Positions 13,308 through 16,602 of a stretch of 16,602 nt of DNA are shown in pieces; positions within the stretch are counted from its first letter, which is position 1; every line of letters begins with the position of its first letter. The translations under genes were made by a program, and so were the position numbers. The stretch is from the NCBI GenBank assembly GCA_030601485.1, contig JAUVTO010000019.1, positions 1-16,602 of the forward strand. Direction: 5' to 3'. The notes beneath the pieces were generated by a model, which saw nothing but the letters and a program-made list of their open reading frames with translations, was not told the DNA's origin and did not search any database. The stretch is from Desulfobacterales bacterium (GTDB taxonomy: Bacteria; Desulfobacterota; Desulfobacteria; Desulfobacterales; UBA11574).

Positions 13308-15431
13308 ATGTCTAAAAATCCTGATGTAAAAAATTGGACAGAGCTCGCCACCAAACAACTGAGAGGAAGACCGCTTGAGTCTCTCAACTGGGAGACGGAT
13401 GAAGGAATACTGGTAAAGCCCCTGTACACCGCGGAAGACCTTGAGGGGATGGAGCATGTGAACACCCTGCCAGGTTTTGAACCCTATGTTCGGGGCCCCA
13501 TGGCCACCATGTATGCGGGAAGGCCCTGGACCGTTCGCCAGTATGCCGGTTTTGCCACAGCCAAGGAGTCGAATGAATTTTACAGGAAGAACGTTGCTGC
13601 CGGTCAGACCGGACTTTCGGTGGCGTTCGACCTTGCAACCCACAGGGGATATGACTCGGATCATCCCAGGGTGGTGGGCGATATCGGCAAGGCCGGTGTT
13701 GCCATCGACTCTATTGAGGATATAAAAATCCTTTTCGATCAGATCCCCTTGGACAAAATGACGGTTTCCATGACCATGAACGGCGCGGTTCTTCCGATTA
13801 TGGCCGGCTACATCGTGGCGGCCGAAGAACAGGGCGTAAAGCATGAGCAACTGGGAGGCACTATTCAGAACGATATTTTAAAAGAATATCTGACCAGAAA
13901 CACGTATATCTATCCTCCGGAGCCCTCCATGAGGATCGTATCCGATATCATCGGATTCTGTTCCAAAAACATGCCCAAGTATAATACCGTCAGCATCAGC
14001 GGATATCATATGATGGAAGCAGGCGCCAACTCTGTTCTGCAAACCGCATTCACACTGGCGGACGGGCTGGAATATGTCAGGGCCGCTCTGGCGGCCGGAC
14101 TGGATATCGACAAGTTTGCGCCGCGTCTGTCGTTTTTCTTCGGGGTCGGGATGAACTTTTTCATGGAAATTGCCATGTTAAGAGCCGCCCGTTTTCTGTG
14201 GCATGAAATCATCAGCCGGTTCAACCCCACAAATCCAAAATCTACTATGTTACGGACCCATGTCCAGACATCGGGCTGGAGCCTGACCGAGCAGGACCCG
14301 TATAACAACATCATTCGAACGACTCTTGAATGTCTGTCTGCGGTTTTGGGCGGAACTCAGTCTTTGCATACCAACTCTTTTGATGAGGCGGTAAGTCTTC
14401 CCACCGATCTTTCCTCCCGGATTGCCAGAAACACTCAAATTATCGTTCAGGAAGAATCCCAGGTTTGCCATGTGGTTGATCCCTTGGGAGGATCTTACTA
14501 TGTTGAGGCTCTGACCGCCGGCATCATCAGAGAGGCCAGAAAGATCATGGATGAGGTCGAAAAACTTGGCGGAATGGCCAAAGCCATTGAAACCGGGATG
14601 CCCAAGATGCGGATCGAAGAATCGGCAGCCAGGAAACAGGCCCGCATCGATCAGGGCAAAGACGTCATTGTGGGTGTTAACAAGTATCAGATTGAAGAGG
14701 AGCCGCTGGAAGGTCTTCTTGAAGTTTCAGAGGCTATTCGTAATGAGCAGATCGCAAGATTAAAAGAGATCAAAGCAAAACGGGACAATGATGAAGTCCG
14801 GAAGACTCTGGAAGCCATAATCAACGCCTGCGATTCCGGTGGAAACCTGCTGGAAGCCTGTCTTCCGGCAGTGCGGGCACGAGCCACGGTTGGAGAAATA
14901 TCCGACGCCATGGAAAAGGTTTTCAACCGTTATGTAGCCACGACCCAGTGTATATCCGGAGCATATGCGGACGAGTATGCCGACAGCGAAATATTTGCAG
15001 CCGTTCGCAAAAGAACCGATGAATTCCAGGAAAAACACGGGCGAAGACCACGAATACTGGTGATAAAAATGGGCCAGGACGGTCATGACAGAGGGATTAA
15101 GGTGATCGCAACTGCTTTTGCAGACCTCGGGTTTGACGTGGACATCGGCCCCATGTTCCAGACACCTGAAGAAGCCGCCCAGATGGCTTTGGAGAACGAT
15201 GTGCATGTTGTGGGGGTATCGAGTCTGGCGGCCGGGCATAAGGCCCTGGTTCCGCAACTTCTTGAAGCTCTAAAAGAAAAAGGCGGCCAGGATATCAATG
15301 TTGTTGTGGGAGGCGTCATTCCGCCGGCGGATTATGATTTTCTTTACCAGGCCGGAGCCAAGGGCGTATTCGGTCCCGGAACCGTGGTTGCCGATTCCGC
15401 AAACAAAGTACTGAATATATTGGAAGCCTAA
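13308..15431 (+). CDS. mcmA: Methylmalonyl-CoA mutase, adenosylcobalamin-dependent catalytic subunit
   Basis: 707 residues, containing both the substrate-binding TIM barrel and the C-terminal cobalamin domain, so it can act without a second large chain. It interconverts (R)-methylmalonyl-CoA and succinyl-CoA. Barrel residues equivalent to the Propionibacterium enzyme are visible: Y79 in RQYAGF, R197 in EYLTRNTY, H234 in SGYHMMEAGA. The cobalamin site reads KMGQDGHDRG, with K587, D591 and H593 (lower axial ligand), followed by conserved SSLAAGHK and GGVIPPADY blocks. AAAGGAGG (13295-13302) lies 5 bases before the ATG, a strong site. With mce next door, it serves propionate oxidation or propionate formation from succinate. 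No MeaB-type chaperone gene follows in the window. Confidence 0.97.
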   Translation: MSKNPDVKNWTELATKQLRGRPLESLNWETDEGILVKPLYTAEDLEGMEHVNTLPGFEPYVRGPMATMYAGRPWTVRQYAGFATAKESNEFYRKNVAAGQTGLSVAFDLATHRGYDSDHPRVVGDIGKAGVAIDSIEDIKILFDQIPLDKMTVSMTMNGAVLPIMAGYIVAAEEQGVKHEQLGGTIQNDILKEYLTRNTYIYPPEPSMRIVSDIIGFCSKNMPKYNTVSISGYHMMEAGANSVLQTAFTLADGLEYVRAALAAGLDIDKFAPRLSFFFGVGMNFFMEIAMLRAARFLWHEIISRFNPTNPKSTMLRTHVQTSGWSLTEQDPYNNIIRTTLECLSAVLGGTQSLHTNSFDEAVSLPTDLSSRIARNTQIIVQEESQVCHVVDPLGGSYYVEALTAGIIREARKIMDEVEKLGGMAKAIETGMPKMRIEESAARKQARIDQGKDVIVGVNKYQIEEEPLEGLLEVSEAIRNEQIARLKEIKAKRDNDEVRKTLEAIINACDSGGNLLEACLPAVRARATVGEISDAMEKVFNRYVATTQCISGAYADEYADSEIFAAVRKRTDEFQEKHGRRPRILVIKMGQDGHDRGIKVIATAFADLGFDVDIGPMFQTPEEAAQMALENDVHVVGVSSLAAGHKALVPQLLEALKEKGGQDINVVVGGVIPPADYDFLYQAGAKGVFGPGTVVADSANKVLNILEA

Positions 15432-15433
15432 GT

Positions 15434-15464
15434 AGTGCCTGAACGAAAACCCCGTTCAGGTACT
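15434..15464 (+). terminator. Terminator hairpin after the mutase gene
   Basis: AGTGCCTGAACG (15434-15445) pairs fully with CGTTCAGGTACT (15453-15464), including one G-U pair, with a 7-base loop AAAACCC. It begins 3 bases after the stop codon. The following ATTGTTGATT is only moderately T-rich, so it could also be an mRNA-stabilising 3' end. Confidence 0.65.
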
Positions 15465-15470
15465 ATTGTT

Positions 15471-15496
15471 GATTGGCGATTGATGATTGGTGATTT
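15471..15496 (+). repeat. GATTGRY heptamer tandem repeat
   Basis: Three consecutive heptamers GATTGGC, GATTGAT and GATTGGT (15471-15491), then a partial GATTT. No inverted partner arm was found nearby, so it may be a remnant. Confidence 0.55.
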
Positions 15497-15608
15497 AAAA
15501 ACCAAAACAAATTCAAGCAGTTGGTAGCGGTGCGATTAGAGCTGAATTCTCCTTCATGGGGTTTTCGGTCAAGCACTAAGTATGTTTGTGACAAAACGCT
15601 TCCTTTTC
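15497..15608. other. Non-coding stretch between the mutase gene and rpe
   Basis: I see no gene, promoter or repeat that I can support here. The open frames across 15521-15785 run through the palindrome and have no family resemblance. Confidence 0.4.
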
Positions 15609-15674
15609 GCCACCAAGGCACGAAGATTAATTTTAATAAAATTGTTTTCCTTTGTGTCTTTGTGCCTTGGTGGC
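15609..15674. repeat. GCCACCAAGGCAC-type palindromic repeat
   Basis: GCCACCAAGGCACGAAG (15609-15625) faces CTTTGTGCCTTGGTGGC (15658-15674), matching at 16 of 17 positions, with a 32-base AT-rich loop. AATTTTTTCC follows, so the transcript could fold into a terminator-like hairpin. I recall closely similar intergenic palindromes in other environmental bacterial genomes; this was not searched. Confidence 0.8.
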
Positions 15675-15750
15675 AATTTTTTCCGGCCCTTCCGCCTCAC
15701 TCCGCTCGGCAGGAGGGCGGGCTTGTCCGGGTTGAGGTTTAATCAAAAAA
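15675..15750. other. Leader of rpe with a GC-rich hairpin
   Basis: GCCCTTCC and GGAGGGC, and within them CCGCC and GGCGG, can pair around a loop containing CTCCGCTCGG. GAGG at 15733-15736 is about 14 bases before the rpe ATG, too far for a good ribosome site. No promoter is evident. Confidence 0.35.
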
Positions 15751-16407
15751 ATGAAATATATTGCACCATCCATACTGTCGGCTGATTTTTCAAAACTGGG
15801 AGATGAAATAAAATCGGTTGAAGCGGCCGGAGCAGACTGGATTCATGTGGACGTTATGGACGGCCATTTTGTGCCGAACATCACCATAGGTCCTTTGGTG
15901 GTTGAGGCTGTCAGGCGGGTGACATCACTTCCTGTTGACGTTCACTTGATGATTGAAAATCCGGACCGCTACATTAAAGATTTTGCAGACGCAGGAGCAG
16001 ATCTGATTTCCGTTCAGGTAGAGGCCTGCGTTCATTTGAACCGGACAATCCATATGATAAAGGAATTTGACCGGCGTGCCGGTGTGGTGCTAAACCCCTC
16101 AACCCCTTTATCCTCATTAGAGTGGATAATAGAAGATGTTGACTTTATAATGATCATGAGCGTTAATCCGGGATTCGGAGGTCAAAAGTTTATACCCAAC
16201 AGTTTAGACAGGGTAAGAGCCCTTCGCAAAATGATCCGGGACCGGGGACTCGCCACCCTTATCGAGATTGATGGAGGGGTAAACGAAAAAACCATTAAAA
16301 ATATTTCGGATGCCGGGGTTGATGTTTTTGTTGCCGGGTCGGCAATCTTTAAAAGTCCGGACTATAAAAAAACCATAGATAGATTACGGGAGTTAATCAG
16401 CGGGTAA
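15751..16407 (+). CDS. rpe: Ribulose-phosphate 3-epimerase
   Basis: 218 residues, a complete TIM barrel of typical size. It interconverts D-ribulose 5-phosphate and D-xylulose 5-phosphate in the pentose phosphate pathway. Start block IAPSILSADFSKLG is canonical. The metal ligands are H32 and D34 (WIHVDVMDGHFVPN), H65 (DVHLMIENP) and D174 (IEIDGGV); the loop SVNPGFGGQKF and the phosphate-binding VAGSAIF are intact. The ATG at 15751 is the only sensible start, although its ribosome site is weak. The TAA stop (16405-16407) is part of the first bases of the next repeat element, as in tgt. Confidence 0.97.
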   Translation: MKYIAPSILSADFSKLGDEIKSVEAAGADWIHVDVMDGHFVPNITIGPLVVEAVRRVTSLPVDVHLMIENPDRYIKDFADAGADLISVQVEACVHLNRTIHMIKEFDRRAGVVLNPSTPLSSLEWIIEDVDFIMIMSVNPGFGGQKFIPNSLDRVRALRKMIRDRGLATLIEIDGGVNEKTIKNISDAGVDVFVAGSAIFKSPDYKKTIDRLRELISG

Positions 16408-16602
16408 AGAATCCTGGCCCAGAGAACCAGGCTTTGGTTTGACCATAAAAGAGTCTGTTATCCTACAAGCCGGACAAGTTAAAAGTGATAAGTGATCTAA
16501 AGTGCCTAAAGTTATGGAGTCGCTGCGCTCCGATGATTTTATATAATTGACAAAATTCCTTAACTTTAGCTCACTTTAAACTTTAGTTCACTTCAAACTC
16601 TT
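16404..16602 (+). repeat. Family 2 palindromic element, long subtype, copy E (cut by the window end)
   Basis: It aligns with copy B from GTAAAGA onward: the CCTGGCCCAGAGAACCAGG hairpin (16413-16431), GACCATAAAAGAGTC (stem with mismatches), the left arm AAGTGATCTAAAGTGCCTAA, GGAGTCGCTGCGCTCC, an AT-rich spacer with TATATAATTGACA, and the right arm up to CTTCAAACTCTT. The window ends where copies B and C continue into their right-end hairpins. Confidence 0.87.

Noticed and set aside
15521..15785. Two overlapping open frames (73 and 67 residues) upstream of and into rpe
   Set aside because: They run through the GCCACCAAGGCAC palindrome, lack ribosome sites and show no family motifs; one overlaps the well-supported rpe start.

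Overview
The window looks like chromosomal DNA from an anaerobic, probably sulfate-reducing member of the Desulfobacterota (Desulfobacterales-like). I infer this from the gene content: a cysteine-type NAD(P)-linked formate dehydrogenase with a NuoF-GltD fusion partner, methylmalonyl-CoA epimerase plus mutase (propionate/succinate carbon flow), and intergenic spaces packed with small palindromic repeats. No rRNA, tRNA or CRISPR array was seen, so the taxonomic call rests on protein style and stays tentative.

Layout. (1) Positions 1-5033, plus strand: the 3' part of a NuoF-GltD fusion flavoprotein, cut by the window edge, then a formate dehydrogenase catalytic subunit with a NuoG-like iron-sulfur N-terminus; the two form one transcription unit. 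(2) 5062-6486, minus strand: gatB, convergent with the formate dehydrogenase genes and with its own readable promoter. (3) 6628-7310: a VapBC-type toxin-antitoxin pair with its own promoter and a palindromic candidate operator. (4) 7710-10321: a DUF2065 membrane protein, queA and tgt, i.e. two steps of queuosine tRNA modification. (5) 10598-13050: a small NifU-type iron-sulfur scaffold protein, a class I aminotransferase and methylmalonyl-CoA epimerase. (6) 13308-16407: the large methylmalonyl-CoA mutase and ribulose-phosphate 3-epimerase.

The genes themselves are ordinary. The unusual part is between them. From 7310 to the right edge almost every intergenic gap is filled by a compact palindromic element. 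At least two multi-copy families are present. Family 1 has inverted arms made of tandem TGGAATNN octamers (two copies in opposite orientation). Family 2 has inverted arms made of CTAAAGT units (five copies). Family 2 has two subtypes: a roughly 267-bp form with hairpins at both ends (three copies) and a form with a different AT-rich tail (two copies in opposite orientation). The long form starts exactly at the end of the upstream gene: its first bases supply the stop codon of tgt and rpe, and they encode the last 14 residues of the aminotransferase. Its other end sits just upstream of the next ribosome binding site and contains overlapping hairpins that resemble a transcription attenuator. These elements may therefore set gene ends and transcript boundaries for housekeeping genes.
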